64,000 bases of DNA from Marivivens niveibacter (GCF_002150005.2 NZ_MSPP01000008.1:1-64000), one strand, 5' to 3'. Positions 48,003 to 58,056 are shown, counted from the stretch's first letter. Program-made: numbers and translations. Notes: generated by a model from the letters alone, not told the origin.

Positions 48003-48224
48003 TTAGGCCAGACGGCCAATCAGGTCTGGGCGGAAACCGGACCAGTGATCTTCGCCGGCGACAACAACAGGCACCTGACGGTAGCCCATTTCGGTCACGC
48101 GCGAATGCGCAGCGTCGTCTTCGGTCAGGTCGATGACTTGGTAATCCAGGCCTTTGGCTGCCAAAGCACGAGTCGTCGCAGTGCACTGAACGCAGGCTGG
48201 TTTGGAATATACGGTAATGGTCAT
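48003..48224 (-). CDS. nrdH: glutaredoxin-like NrdH
   Basis: Thiol-disulfide protein of 73 aa: [21 protein letters not shown] with the redox CVQC motif at residues 11-14, [20 protein letters not shown] as the C-terminal glutaredoxin part. It reduces the NrdE CxxC. First gene of nrdHIEF; its leader of about 115 nt joins the cobalamin riboswitch. The start at 48224 has GGGGAACCG upstream; longer frames run into the leader. Confidence 0.94.
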   Translation of the reverse strand: MTITVYSKPACVQCTATTRALAAKGLDYQVIDLTEDDAAHSRVTEMGYRQVPVVVAGEDHWSGFRPDLIGRLA

Positions 48225-48337
48225 TGCTCGGTTCCCCAGTTGGTTTTTTAAAGCGGCACAAGGGACGTGGAGCAGGCGGGAATATTCCACCTAAATGCGC
48301 TCCCAGACCCTCCGCCTGTGGTCGTACTATGGTGCCT

Positions 48338-48495
48338 CGGCAGGTCTCCTGACTTGCGGCTTTGACGCTTGGCTGGCCTTCCCGGGGTGACCCAGTGGCG
48401 ATTCAGCTATGCTTGCCGCTAACAGTTGCGGGGGCAGTGCCAGATTTACACTGGCTTCCCTCTTAGCCCGTGTGAATCACGGGAACCTTAGCAAC
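48338..48495 (-). ncRNA. cobalamin (B12) riboswitch controlling nrdHIEF
   Basis: Read on the minus strand the region contains AAGGTTCCCGTGATTCACAC at its start, the core ACTGCCCCCGCAACTG, the GGGAAGGC block and the B12 box AGTCAGGAGACCTGCC (complement of 48339-48354). The spacing is that of a full adenosylcobalamin aptamer. It lies 114 nt upstream of nrdH in the same direction. No U-tract follows between the aptamer and nrdH, so control is probably at translation or by a non-canonical terminator. The expected logic is repression when B12 is plentiful. Confidence 0.95.
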
Positions 48496-48500
48496 ATCAT

Positions 48501-48528
48501 CTAGATATTTTTGTTCACACTTCGTCAA
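48501..48528 (-). promoter_or_regulatory. candidate nrdHIEF promoter
   Basis: Read on the minus strand, TTGACG (complement of 48523-48528) is a good -35 and TCTAGA after 17 bp a weak -10, placing transcription start just before the riboswitch. A DnaA-like 9-mer sits in the spacer. Confidence 0.45.
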
Positions 48529-48559
48529 TATTTAGTTTTCCACAATCGCCTGTGGGTAA
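48511..48559. promoter_or_regulatory. cluster of three DnaA-box-like 9-mers between the two riboswitches
   Basis: TTTTCCACA (48536-48544) fits the consensus TTWTNCACA. TTGTTCACA (48511-48519) and, on the other strand, TTACCCACA (48551-48559) each deviate at one position. Three such sites in 49 bp upstream of a ribonucleotide reductase operon suggest DnaA control, as known for E. coli nrdAB. The remaining sequence of the divergent region (48560-48639) shows no further clear motif and no good consensus promoter for the plus strand. Confidence 0.45.
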
Positions 48560-48639
48560 AATTTTTCCGTGCCGATTTTGCACCGTTCAGGTCGTTTTCG
48601 GGCCAATCGCATAATCATTAGGCTGCTATCGTATAGGCG

Positions 48640-50151
<1,512 letters not shown>

Positions 50152-50154
50152 GCG

Positions 50155-51228
50155 ATGAAAGACCTACCAATTCCCCCGCGTGCGATTTGGACAGATGCAG
50201 AGCCTTTGGAATGCGTTTCCGTCATTCCAGAGGTGCCAAATACCGCGACCTTTACCTTTCGGTCGCCGACTGGCGCGATGTTTGATTTCCTGCCGGGGCA
50301 ATTCCTGACGCTGGAAATTCCTGCGCCATCGGGCACGGTGCACCGGACCTATACGATTTCGTCGTCGCCTTCGCGTCCGCGGTCGATTTCGATCACGGCT
50401 AAGGCGCAGGAAGACAGCATCGGCACCCGCTGGATGATCGATCACCTGAAGCCGGGCATGCAGCTAAAGGCATTCGGCCCCGCAGGTGTGTTCACGCATA
50501 TGAACAAACCTGCTGAAAAATACCTGTTTATCACCGCAGGCAGCGGCATCACGCCCGCCATGTCGATGACCACCTATATGTGGGATCTGGGCCAAGAACC
50601 TGACATCGTTTTCGTGAACTGCGCCAAACGCCCGTCCGAGATTATTTTCCGCGAACGTCTGGAACACATGGCCAGCCGCGTTCCGGGCATCAAACTGAAA
50701 TGGATCGTGAGCGAAGCGGACCGCTATAAACCTTGGACAGGGTTCGAAGGGCAGTTCAATCAGCTGATGCTGGGCCTGCTTGCGCCCGATTATTTGGAGC
50801 GCGATGTTTATTGCTGCGGACCAGAGCCGTTCATGCTGGCCGTGCGCGAAGCGCTGGCAGGTCTGGGCTATGACATGGACCGCTACAATCAGGAAAGTTT
50901 CCAAGCGCCAGCCGAAACCGCGTCTGACGTGCCTGACCTAGACGATCTGGTGCCAGATGAAGATACCAGCGCCGAAGTTACCTTTGCCCTGTCTGGCGTG
51001 ACGGCCAAGGTTGCGCAGACGGACACCATTTTGGCGGCAGCGAAATCGAACGGCCTGAACATTCCGTCGGGCTGCACATTCGGCGTTTGCGGCACCTGCA
51101 AGGTCAAGAAAACGTCGGGCGATGTGCATATGGTCCACAACGGCGGCATTTCTGACGATGACATTGCGGACGGCTACATTTTGGCCTGTTGTTCCAACCC
51201 GATCGGCAAGGTCGAGGTCGAGGTCTAA
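50155..51228 (+). CDS. gbcB: ferredoxin-reductase subunit, GbcB-like
   Basis: Electron-transfer protein of 357 aa: FAD domain with RTYTISSSP near residue 62, NAD domain with FITAGSGITPAMSMTTYM near 125 and CCGPEPFM near 222, and a C-terminal plant-type [2Fe-2S] ferredoxin domain with CTFGVCGTC near 302-310 and a final Cys in LACCSNP. It passes electrons from NAD(P)H to the Rieske oxygenase encoded 3 nt upstream. Its end overlaps the convergent YdcF-like gene by 4 nt. Confidence 0.9.
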   Translation: MKDLPIPPRAIWTDAEPLECVSVIPEVPNTATFTFRSPTGAMFDFLPGQFLTLEIPAPSGTVHRTYTISSSPSRPRSISITAKAQEDSIGTRWMIDHLKPGMQLKAFGPAGVFTHMNKPAEKYLFITAGSGITPAMSMTTYMWDLGQEPDIVFVNCAKRPSEIIFRERLEHMASRVPGIKLKWIVSEADRYKPWTGFEGQFNQLMLGLLAPDYLERDVYCCGPEPFMLAVREALAGLGYDMDRYNQESFQAPAETASDVPDLDDLVPDEDTSAEVTFALSGVTAKVAQTDTILAAAKSNGLNIPSGCTFGVCGTCKVKKTSGDVHMVHNGGISDDDIADGYILACCSNPIGKVEVEV

Positions 51229-51689
51229 CGCCAGTATTTCAGCAGATAGTAGGGGATTGCGATAGCCTCTCTTACTGCGGCGCGGACTTGCGTCCCCGGG
51301 TTCGCGCCGCGCCCTGATGGGCAGGCAAAATCGGGGCGAAACCCGTGATGACGTGCAACCAGCCACGACCGCGGGATGTGATACCAATCAGTCACGATGG
51401 TAATTTCTTTCGCATTGGTTAGTAATTTGGACAGCGCGAAGTTTTCGTAGGTAGAGGTCGCTTTATCCTCGATCGTGATTGCGTCATCGGGCACGCCATT
51501 CGCTATCAAAACACGGTGCATTATCGATGCTTCGGTTGGGGGGTATTTACCTAATCCGCCCGTGACAATGATGCGCGAAATGCGCCCCACACGGTATAAT
51601 TCAGCGCCTTTCAGAACGCGCCGCATCAGTGCGGGCGATGCGCCGTTTTTCCATACGGCGGCGCCCAGGATGATCGCTGTTTTTGCCAT
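51225..51689 (-). CDS. YdcF/SanA-like DUF218 protein
   Basis: Protein of 154 aa of the DUF218 (ElyC/SanA/YdcF) family. Landmarks are AIILGAAVWKNGASPALMRRVLKGAELYR at the N terminus, IIVTGGLGKYPPTEASIMHRVLIANGVP in the middle and EDKATSTYENF, the usual E-x-STxxN block. It lacks the long membrane anchor of SanA/ElyC, so it is a short cytoplasmic or peripheral form. Relatives affect envelope integrity or bind S-adenosylmethionine. Function here unknown. Confidence 0.8.
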   Translation of the reverse strand: MAKTAIILGAAVWKNGASPALMRRVLKGAELYRVGRISRIIVTGGLGKYPPTEASIMHRVLIANGVPDDAITIEDKATSTYENFALSKLLTNAKEITIVTDWYHIPRSWLVARHHGFRPDFACPSGRGANPGTQVRAAVREAIAIPYYLLKYWR

Positions 51690-51768
51690 GCGCGACGGAA
51701 ACTCCTACTTGCTTCGTAGAATTACGAACCCATCTAGGATGTAGACGAACAGACAGAGGATCAACCGA

Positions 51769-52035
51769 ATGAAGTGTCCAATCGACGGCGAACTATTGGT
51801 TATGGCCACCCGCGAAGGTGTGGAAATCGACTACTGTCCAAAATGTCGGGGTGTTTGGCTGGATCGCGGCGAATTGGATAAAATTATCGAACGATCCAAT
51901 GCGTCCCCAGAACCCGCCCCTGCGCCGCGTTATGAAGACCGCGACTATCGCCGTGATGACGACGATTACAAATATCGCAAATCGTATAAGAAAAAGCGCA
52001 AAGAAAGCTTCCTGTCCGAGCTTTTCGATTTCTAG
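51769..52035 (+). CDS. zf-TFIIB zinc-ribbon protein
   Basis: Protein of 88 aa of the TFIIB-type zinc-ribbon family: MKCPIDGELL, then IDYCPKCRGVWLDRGELDKII with the CPKC knuckle at residues 23-26. The C-terminal half is extremely charged (ERSNASPEPAPAPRYEDRDY and RRDDDDYKYRKSYKKKRKE) and ends SFLSELFDF. It is a nucleic-acid-binding or regulatory protein of unknown role, common in Rhodobacteraceae. Confidence 0.85.
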   Translation: MKCPIDGELLVMATREGVEIDYCPKCRGVWLDRGELDKIIERSNASPEPAPAPRYEDRDYRRDDDDYKYRKSYKKKRKESFLSELFDF

Positions 52036-52049
52036 GTGATCTAAATCAA
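52036..52049. promoter_or_regulatory. FNR/FnrL-type box upstream of uspA
   Basis: GTGAT-CTAA-ATCAA matches the FNR-family consensus TTGAT-N4-ATCAA at 9 of 10 positions. It lies 53 nt before the universal stress protein start, a position compatible with activation under low oxygen. It begins right after the zinc-ribbon gene's stop codon. Confidence 0.6.
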
Positions 52050-52102
52050 GGCAGCTGAGATGGGTTTGGGTGATGATCCCTGCAAGTTTGCAGGAGATTG
52101 CC

Positions 52103-52510
52103 ATGTACAAACACGTCCTCGTCCCCGTTGCCTTTGATGCTGGGTTCGAACACCTGGATCCGCTGCCGATTGCGAAAACGCTGGTCGCGGGTGGCGGTAA
52201 GATTAGCTTGCTTCACGTGATGGAAGAAGTGCCCAGCTACGCTGTGTCTTTCATGCCTGATGATTTCAGAAACGAAAGCCGCGACGCGATCCGTGCCGAA
52301 CTACAAGGCATGGCCGCGCGATTGCCCAATGCGAATGTCTGGGTGGTTGATGGTCATGCGGGTCGCACTGTTCTGGATTGGGCCGAAGAACACGCCGTTG
52401 ATCTGATTGTCATGGCGTCTCATCATCCGGGGTTGGGTGATTATCTTTTGGGGTCAACGGCTGCGCGCGTTGTGCGGCATGCAAATTGTTCGGTGCATGT
52501 CATCCGATGA
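52103..52510 (+). CDS. universal stress protein (UspA family)
   Basis: Usp-domain protein of 135 aa: MYKHVLVPVAFDAGFEHLD at the N terminus and the ATP-binding block MASHHPGLGDYLLGSTAARVVRHANCSVHVI at the C terminus (G-x2-G-x9-G-S/T pattern). Start at 52103 with CAGGAG upstream. The FNR-like box before it suggests induction when oxygen falls. Confidence 0.9.
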   Translation: MYKHVLVPVAFDAGFEHLDPLPIAKTLVAGGGKISLLHVMEEVPSYAVSFMPDDFRNESRDAIRAELQGMAARLPNANVWVVDGHAGRTVLDWAEEHAVDLIVMASHHPGLGDYLLGSTAARVVRHANCSVHVIR

Positions 52511-52514
52511 AAAA

Positions 52515-52543
52515 GGGCGGGGAAATCCCCGCCCGATTTTGTT
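52515..52543. terminator. bidirectional terminator between uspA and a small membrane protein gene
   Basis: GGGCGGGG (52515-52522) and CCCCGCCC (52527-52534) form an 8-bp stem (nine with A-T), with AAAA on the left and GATTTTGTTT on the right, suited to both convergent genes. Confidence 0.85.
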
Positions 52544-52728
52544 TATACGGTTGCTGCCGACGAACGCGGACCTGCGACCAGCCACGCGATAAAGCCCAGT
52601 ACAGGCAGGAAGAAAACAACCAGCGCCCAGATCAGTTTCGACACGCCGCTTGCGCGCGAACCAACGATTTGAATGATTGCGTAGATGTCAGCGATCAGAA
52701 CGATCAGACCAAAAATACCATATTCCAT
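52543..52728 (-). CDS. PLD-nuclease N-terminal-like small membrane protein
   Basis: Protein of 61 aa with two hydrophobic segments (IFGLIVLIADIYAIIQIV and LIWALVVFFLPVLGFIAWLVAG) separated by a short polar loop. The pattern YAIIQI...S....KLIWALVVFFLPVLGFIAWLVAGPR matches the PLDc_N (phospholipase D-nuclease N-terminal) family of short inner-membrane proteins. The start at 52728 has GGAG upstream. Function unknown. Confidence 0.8.
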   Translation of the reverse strand: MEYGIFGLIVLIADIYAIIQIVGSRASGVSKLIWALVVFFLPVLGFIAWLVAGPRSSAATV

Positions 52729-52881
52729 AATACACACTCCAATTGAACATTTGCCTATACAACGCGTGGTCCGCGGAATGGTTCCGTTGTGTTTTCTGCG
52801 CCAGTCTAAGGAATTGGTGGAATTTTTGGGGTTTTCTGGACAGGCCTGATCATAGACAACCGTCCTGCAAAGGAGTGAACG

Positions 52882-53007
52882 ATGCGTGTTGTGTTAATTA
52901 TTGCTGTTTTATCTACGTTGACTGCTTGCGGCCCGCGCAAAATGGTTGGCGCGGTTGTCAAAACGGGTGTGGCCGCGACCTATGTCGCGACCGATATTGT
53001 GTTTTAA
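52882..53007 (+). CDS. 41-residue small lipoprotein
   Basis: A short reading frame with an AAGGAG ribosome site 6 nt before its ATG encodes 41 residues. The N terminus [16 protein letters not shown] is a lipoprotein signal with lipobox LTAC at 13-16; a mature part of about 26 residues ([20 protein letters not shown]...) follows. It resembles entericidin-sized lipoproteins but I cannot assign a family. Its stop overlaps the convergent uvrB stop by 4 nt. The 153 nt before it (52729-52881) hold no other gene. Confidence 0.7.
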   Translation: MRVVLIIAVLSTLTACGPRKMVGAVVKTGVAATYVATDIVF

Positions 53008-55196
53008 CGCGATTTGCGGCTGCGTTTGTTTCCGCCGCGTTGCCCTGCACGGCCGGCAGATGACCGGCCTGATGCTTTGCGGCTCTCCTCGACGGCGGAA
53101 TCCACGGCAGATTGACGGGCCAATGGATCGTCCGACACCACCAAATCCACGGTTTCCAGACGTTTGATTTCGTCGCGTAGGCGGGCTGCCTCTTCGAACT
53201 CTAGGTTTTCGGCGGCTTTGCGCATGTCGGTGCGCAGGCCGTCCAGAACGGATTCCAGATTGCCGCCATGCAGCGGTTTGTCGACAGTTGCCGTGACGCG
53301 GGATTGGTCGGTGTCGCCGTTGTATAGGCCGGCCAGAATATCTTCGACGTTCTTTTTGACAGTCTGCGGGGTGATCCCATGTTCGTCGTTATAGGCCATC
53401 TGACGGGCGCGGCGGCGTTCGGTTTCTTTGATCGCGCGGTCCATCGATCCTGTGATTTTATCCGCGTACATGATCACGCGGCCTTCGGCGTTACGCGCTG
53501 CGCGGCCGATGGTCTGAACCAAAGACGTTTCGGACCGTAAGAAACCTTCTTTGTCTGCGTCCAGAATGGCGACCAATCCGCATTCGGGGATATCCAACCC
53601 CTCGCGCAGTAGGTTGATCCCGATCAGAACGTCAAAAGCCCCCAAACGCAGATCGCGCAGGATTTCGATCCGTTCAATCGTGTCGATGTCCGAATGCATG
53701 TAACGGACCTTGATCCCCTGTTCGTGCAAGTATTCGGTCAAATCTTCGGCCATGCGTTTGGTCAGGGTGGTGCACAAAACGCGGTAGCCGTCGGCGGTGA
53801 CGCGGCGGATTTCGTCCAACAGATCGTCGACTTGGGTTTCGACGGGGCGAATTTCAATCTCGGGGTCCAACAGGCCCGTGGGGCGAATGATCTGTTCGGT
53901 GAACACGCCGCCCGTTTGTTCCAGTTCCCACGCGGCGGGCGTGGCCGACACATAGATCGACTGAGGGCGCATGGCGTCCCATTCTTCGAATTTTAGCGGG
54001 CGGTTATCCATGCACGACGGCAGGCGGAACCCGTGTTCAGCCAGCGTGAATTTGCGGCGATAGTCGCCTTTGTACATCGCGCCGATTTGCGGAACCGAAA
54101 CGTGGCTTTCATCCGCGAAAACAATCGCGTTGTCGGGGATGAATTCGAACAGGGTGGGCGGCGGTTCACCCGGAGCGCGACCCGTCAGATAGCGCGAATA
54201 GTTTTCGATGCCGTTGCAAACGCCTGTTGCCTCTAGCATTTCCAGATCGAAATTCGTGCGCTGTTCTAGGCGCTGGGCCTCTAGCAATTTGCCTTCGTCC
54301 TGCATTTGTTTCAGACGAATGGCCAATTCTTCTTTGATGCCTTTGATCGCCTGATTCATGGTCGGGCGCGGCGTCACATAGTGACTATTCGCGTAGATGC
54401 GGACCTTTTCAAAGGTGTCTGTTTTTTCGCCCGTCAGCGGGTCAAATTCGTGAATCGCCTCTAATTCTTCGCCAAAGAACGACAGACGCCACGCGCGATC
54501 GTCCAAGTGAGCGGGCCAGATTTCCAAACTATCGCCGCGCACACGGAAACAGCCGCGTTGGAACGCAGCATCATTGCGGCGGTATTGCTGAGCGACCAAA
54601 TCGGCCATGACTTGGCGTTGGTCATACATTTTGCCTGCAAACAGGTCTTGGGTCATGGCCGAATAGGTTTCGACCGAACCGATACCGTAGATACAGGACA
54701 CCGACGCTACGATGATAACGTCATCGCGTTCCAACAACGCCCGCGTGGCCGAGTGGCGCATTCGGTCGATCTGTTCGTTAATCTGGCTTTCTTTTTCGAT
54801 ATAGGTGTCCGACCGCGGCACGTAGGCCTCGGGCTGGTAGTAGTCGTAGTAGGACACGAAATATTCTACGGCGTTGTCGGGAAAGAACCCTTTGAATTCG
54901 CCGTATAATTGGGCTGCTAGCGTTTTGTTCGGGGCAAGGATGATGGCGGGGCGCTGGGTTTCTTCGATCACCTTGGCCATGGTGAATGTTTTACCGGTGC
55001 CGGTCGCGCCCAACAGAACCTGATCGTGATCGCCGTCCAAAATGCCCGCTGCCAATTCTTTGATCGCCGTGGGTTGGTCGCCCGCAGGTTCAAAGGAGGT
55101 GTTCATGACAAACCGTTTGCCGCCTTCCAGCTTTTCGCGTTGCTGGGGCGCGCGGTTTTGCATGACGGGCATGTGTTCGGGCGAATTGTTGTGCAT
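53004..55196 (-). CDS. uvrB: excinuclease ABC subunit UvrB
   Basis: DNA repair helicase-like damage-verification subunit of 730 aa: Walker A GATGTGKT near residue 65, [12 protein letters not shown] (beta-hairpin region, near 115), [17 protein letters not shown], motif VI region [12 protein letters not shown], and the C-terminal UVR domain ([19 protein letters not shown]) for UvrC contact. The start at 55196 follows AGGAGCCGAT; an upstream in-frame ATG at 55253 was rejected because it would run through the promoter. The Lys/Arg-rich tail ends [11 protein letters not shown]. Confidence 0.96.
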   Translation of the reverse strand: MHNNSPEHMPVMQNRAPQQREKLEGGKRFVMNTSFEPAGDQPTAIKELAAGILDGDHDQVLLGATGTGKTFTMAKVIEETQRPAIILAPNKTLAAQLYGEFKGFFPDNAVEYFVSYYDYYQPEAYVPRSDTYIEKESQINEQIDRMRHSATRALLERDDVIIVASVSCIYGIGSVETYSAMTQDLFAGKMYDQRQVMADLVAQQYRRNDAAFQRGCFRVRGDSLEIWPAHLDDRAWRLSFFGEELEAIHEFDPLTGEKTDTFEKVRIYANSHYVTPRPTMNQAIKGIKEELAIRLKQMQDEGKLLEAQRLEQRTNFDLEMLEATGVCNGIENYSRYLTGRAPGEPPPTLFEFIPDNAIVFADESHVSVPQIGAMYKGDYRRKFTLAEHGFRLPSCMDNRPLKFEEWDAMRPQSIYVSATPAAWELEQTGGVFTEQIIRPTGLLDPEIEIRPVETQVDDLLDEIRRVTADGYRVLCTTLTKRMAEDLTEYLHEQGIKVRYMHSDIDTIERIEILRDLRLGAFDVLIGINLLREGLDIPECGLVAILDADKEGFLRSETSLVQTIGRAARNAEGRVIMYADKITGSMDRAIKETERRRARQMAYNDEHGITPQTVKKNVEDILAGLYNGDTDQSRVTATVDKPLHGGNLESVLDGLRTDMRKAAENLEFEEAARLRDEIKRLETVDLVVSDDPLARQSAVDSAVEESRKASGRSSAGRAGQRGGNKRSRKSR

Positions 55197-55223
55197 ATCG
55201 GCTCCTGATGTCGGGTCTATAAT

Positions 55224-55238
55224 GTGCTCTTTTTGTTC
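55224..55238. promoter_or_regulatory. candidate LexA (SOS) box upstream of uvrB
   Basis: GTGC-N7-GTTC deviates at one position from the alphaproteobacterial LexA motif GTTC-N7-GTTC. It lies 28 nt before the uvrB start codon in the divergent region with the NDUFS4-like gene. The position suits repression of uvrB. Confidence 0.5.
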
Positions 55239-55329
55239 ACCTTCAAGGGCCAAAGGCGCATTGGTCTATCGCGTCTTGAACTGTGCCGCGTTTTTCGGGA
55301 TAAGAGGCCAACAAATACGGAGCCATCCA

Positions 55330-55641
55330 ATGCGTGCACGAATCTACCGTCCAGCTAAGACCGCCATGCAATCCGGCGTTGCCAAGACCAAACAGTGGGT
55401 TTTGGAGTACGCTCAATCGTCCGCACGTGACATTGACCCACTGATGGGTTGGACATCGTCGTCCGATACCCAAGCGCAGGTCAAACTGCGTTTCGACAGC
55501 AAAGAAGCCGCGCTGGAATATGCTGAAGCGCACGGTATCGAGGCTGTTGTGCAAGAACCAAAGACACGTTCTGCGAACATTCGCGCTGGTGGCTACGGCG
55601 AAAATTTCGCAACCAACCGTCGCGGTGTTTGGACTCACTAA
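55330..55641 (+). CDS. NDUFS4-like NADH dehydrogenase (complex I) accessory subunit
   Basis: Protein of 103 aa of the ETC_C1_NDUFS4 family: [25 protein letters not shown] at the N terminus, [35 protein letters not shown] in the middle and [15 protein letters not shown] at the end. The family is a supernumerary complex I subunit shared by alphaproteobacteria and mitochondria, here encoded away from any nuo operon. The true start at 55330 matches the family start; the longer upstream frame is not coding. Confidence 0.93.
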   Translation: MRARIYRPAKTAMQSGVAKTKQWVLEYAQSSARDIDPLMGWTSSSDTQAQVKLRFDSKEAALEYAEAHGIEAVVQEPKTRSANIRAGGYGENFATNRRGVWTH

Positions 55642-55681
55642 TAGGCTGCGGACAGCGTCTGTTCTTTTTGATGACCAATCC

Positions 55682-55704
55682 AAGGGCGCCCAATGGGCGC
55701 CTTT
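55682..55704 (+). terminator. terminator after the NDUFS4-like gene
   Basis: AAGGGCGCCC (55682-55691) and GGGCGCCTTT (55695-55704) pair over 10 bp with one wobble and a 3-nt loop, ending in TTT. Confidence 0.75.
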
Positions 55705-55824
55705 CGTATGTCTGGGCTTTGTGTTTGAAAATGCTTAGACAGTGGGCGAAGTGCTAAAAAATGTGCGTTTTTTGGGTTGTGCCCGCCAAGTTTCGTCTGA
55801 TCGGCCGTCTGATCGCTGTAATAG

Positions 55825-55870
55825 TTGACATATTTCATGATCGGCCTGAGGATTTTTACCAGACGGTAAA
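55825..55870 (+). promoter_or_regulatory. promoter and RutR-like operator upstream of the PreA-like gene
   Basis: TTTACCA-GA-CGGTAAA (55855-55870) is a 16-bp imperfect palindrome resembling the RutR consensus TTGACCA-N2-TGGTCAA (11 of 14 fixed positions). RutR controls pyrimidine catabolism, the pathway of PreA. A -35 TTGACA lies at 55825-55830, with a poor -10 17 bp downstream, so the operator would block early transcription. The rest of 55705-55885 shows no gene. Confidence 0.5.
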
Positions 55871-55885
55871 ATAAGGAATGCTGCA

Positions 55886-56992
55886 ATGCCCACTCTTGCT
55901 ACAAAGTTCACCGGCCTAGATTTCGTAAACCCTTTCGTTCTGGCCTCGGCGCCTCCGACTGAAAGCAAACGAAAGATTATGAAGGCGTTTGAATCTGGTT
56001 GGGGTGGCGTTGTGACCAAAACCATTGGGTTGCATCCTGTTGAAAACGTTGCGGGGCCGCGCACTATTTTTCAGCGGGCAAGTGAAACAAAACCCTATGT
56101 ATCGCGGACCAAACGCCCTGATACGGTGTCGCATTCGTCGTGGAATTGGGAATTGATTTCTGATCAGCCGCTGGATTTGTGGTTGCCCGATTTAGAAGAG
56201 ATCAAGTCGACCTATCCTGATCGAATGCTGATTGGGTCGATCATGGCCGGAACTGGGACCGAAGAGGAAATGGACAATTGGCGCAAACTGGCGACCGCTT
56301 GTGTGGGGGCTGGATGCGATGCGCTGGAGTTGAATTTGTCTTGCCCGCACATGGATCGCAAAGATATGGGCGCGCATATCGCAAATGATGAAGACATCAT
56401 TCGGTCCATCATGGCGGCCGTCACTTCTGTGGTCAGTGTCCCAATCTGGGTTAAACTGACCCCCGCAACATCCACGGTCGTTGATGGTGCGCAGGCTGCC
56501 TATGACGCGGGTGCTTCTGCGATTTCGCTGTGTAATACATTTCCGTCGATGCCATTGATGGATCCTGAAACCATGAAATTCGAGGTAGAAGTAGACGGGT
56601 ACGTATCGTCTGGTGGTATGGGTGGCCTTGCGATCTTAAACCAAGCCCTACAACGGGTGTCCGATATTTCGCGTGCCTTGCCCGGCAAATCGATTTCCGG
56701 CATCGGCGGGATCAAAGGTTTCAACGAAGCGTTCAATTTCATCGCCCATGGGGCAGGCAACCTACAGGTTTGCACCGCCGCGATGGAAGAAAAAGGCAGT
56801 GGCGGCGTTGGCGTGAAATTGATCCAAGATCTAAAAGACGATCTGTTGGATTATCTGACACGCAAAGGGTTCGACAGTATCGACGACTTCAAAGGGATCG
56901 CTTGCGATCGTGTGGTGGAACAGTCGCAAATTCGACGCAAAAGCGAAGATTACAATGGGGGTTTCGTCGCTGAAGTGGAAGAGGTCGACTAG
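55886..56992 (+). CDS. PreA-like dihydropyrimidine/dihydroorotate dehydrogenase family protein without ferredoxin domain
   Basis: FMN TIM-barrel protein of 368 aa. FVNPFVLASAPPTESKRKIMKAFESGWGGVVTKTI is the N-terminal block of PreA; ELNLSCPH near residue 150, WVKLTPATS near 190 and GIGGIKGFNEAFNFIAHGA near 275 are FMN-site blocks. Typical PreA proteins (about 410-430 aa) continue into a C-terminal 2x[4Fe-4S] ferredoxin domain; here no CxxCxxC motif follows and the protein ends VEEVD. No PreT partner is adjacent. It may be a PreA whose electron route differs. Start 55886 has AAGGAATG. Confidence 0.75.
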   Translation: MPTLATKFTGLDFVNPFVLASAPPTESKRKIMKAFESGWGGVVTKTIGLHPVENVAGPRTIFQRASETKPYVSRTKRPDTVSHSSWNWELISDQPLDLWLPDLEEIKSTYPDRMLIGSIMAGTGTEEEMDNWRKLATACVGAGCDALELNLSCPHMDRKDMGAHIANDEDIIRSIMAAVTSVVSVPIWVKLTPATSTVVDGAQAAYDAGASAISLCNTFPSMPLMDPETMKFEVEVDGYVSSGGMGGLAILNQALQRVSDISRALPGKSISGIGGIKGFNEAFNFIAHGAGNLQVCTAAMEEKGSGGVGVKLIQDLKDDLLDYLTRKGFDSIDDFKGIACDRVVEQSQIRRKSEDYNGGFVAEVEEVD

Positions 56993-57079
56993 ACCATTGC
57001 CAACACTGGCTTGTCTCGGCCCCGTTATTTGCGTTAGGCAATGCGTGATCTGCAGGATAGGGGCCTGTGATTGAATTGG

Positions 57080-57104
57080 CGGCGATCCAAACGGTCGCCG
57101 TTTT
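57080..57104 (+). terminator. terminator after the PreA-like gene
   Basis: CGGCGA (57080-57085) and TCGCCG (57095-57100) form a short stem with a 9-nt loop followed by TTTT. Confidence 0.6.
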
Positions 57105-57126
57105 CATTTGAGCCATAGGTGATTTC

Positions 57127-58056
57127 ATGACCATTACGCATCTTGTGACCCATTCGGGTGGATTTCATGCCGATGAGTTGCTGTCGTCCGTCATTCTGAC
57201 ACGACTATTCCCAGATGCGGCGATCGTGCGGACGCGCGACGATGAATGGATCACACCCGGTGCTGGCAAGATCATTTACGATGTCGGTCGTGATTACGAT
57301 GCGGACCAGTTCATTTTCGATCACCACCAGCGCCCAACGCCTTTGCGTGATGATGAAAACCCCTACAGTTCATTCGGGTTGGTGTGGAAACACTTTGGCC
57401 GCGATTATTTGGCGGCGTTAGATATTCCAGAGGCGCACCTTGAAGAAATTTGGGCCAGTTTCGATCAGGGGTTTGTTTTGCCGATCGATCAAATGGACAA
57501 TGGAGCGATGAACCCATCGGTTGCGGGGCCGTTGGTCGCGATGACTTTGCCTGTCTTGTTAGAAAGCCTGAAACCTGAATTCGATAACCGTGCAGATGGT
57601 GTTGATGATGAGGCCTTTGCGCGCGCTTTACCGATCGCACGCGCGTTCGTTGAAGCCGCGATTGGTAAAAAGGCGGCGAAAAGACGTGCTGAAGCGATGG
57701 TTATGGATGCGATCGCAGCGGCAGGCGATTCCGCCATCCTAGAATTGCCAATGGGAATGCCGTTCCGATCGGCCATTGAAAAGGCGGAAGCGGATCATTT
57801 GCTGTTCGTCGTGAACCCGCGGGGCACCGACTGGGCGATTGGCGGCATTCGGATCAGTGGCGATAGTTTTGAACAACGTGCTGATCTACCAGCAGCCTGG
57901 GCTGGTTTAACAGACGAAGATCTAGAAAAAGCCAGCGGTGTGAAGGGCGCAAAGTTCTGTCACAACGGCCTATTTATCGCTGTAGCTGCAAATCGCGACG
58001 CGGCGATAAAAATGGCTGAAATCGCTGTTGAACAGGCGCAATCGCATCAAGATTAA
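57127..58056 (+). CDS. MYG1 family protein (UPF0160)
   Basis: Protein of 309 aa of the MYG1 family, DHH-like predicted phosphoesterases/3'-exonucleases. The N terminus reads THLVTHSGGFHADELLSSVIL and is followed by YDVGRDYDADQFIFDHHQRP, with the metal-binding His/Asp and DHH-type motif, and a C-terminal block LFVVNPRGTDWAIGGIRI. Eukaryotic MYG1 is an RNA exonuclease; the bacterial role is unknown. It is a single gene with ATG at 57127, 22 nt after a terminator. Confidence 0.88.
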   Translation: MTITHLVTHSGGFHADELLSSVILTRLFPDAAIVRTRDDEWITPGAGKIIYDVGRDYDADQFIFDHHQRPTPLRDDENPYSSFGLVWKHFGRDYLAALDIPEAHLEEIWASFDQGFVLPIDQMDNGAMNPSVAGPLVAMTLPVLLESLKPEFDNRADGVDDEAFARALPIARAFVEAAIGKKAAKRRAEAMVMDAIAAAGDSAILELPMGMPFRSAIEKAEADHLLFVVNPRGTDWAIGGIRISGDSFEQRADLPAAWAGLTDEDLEKASGVKGAKFCHNGLFIAVAANRDAAIKMAEIAVEQAQSHQD

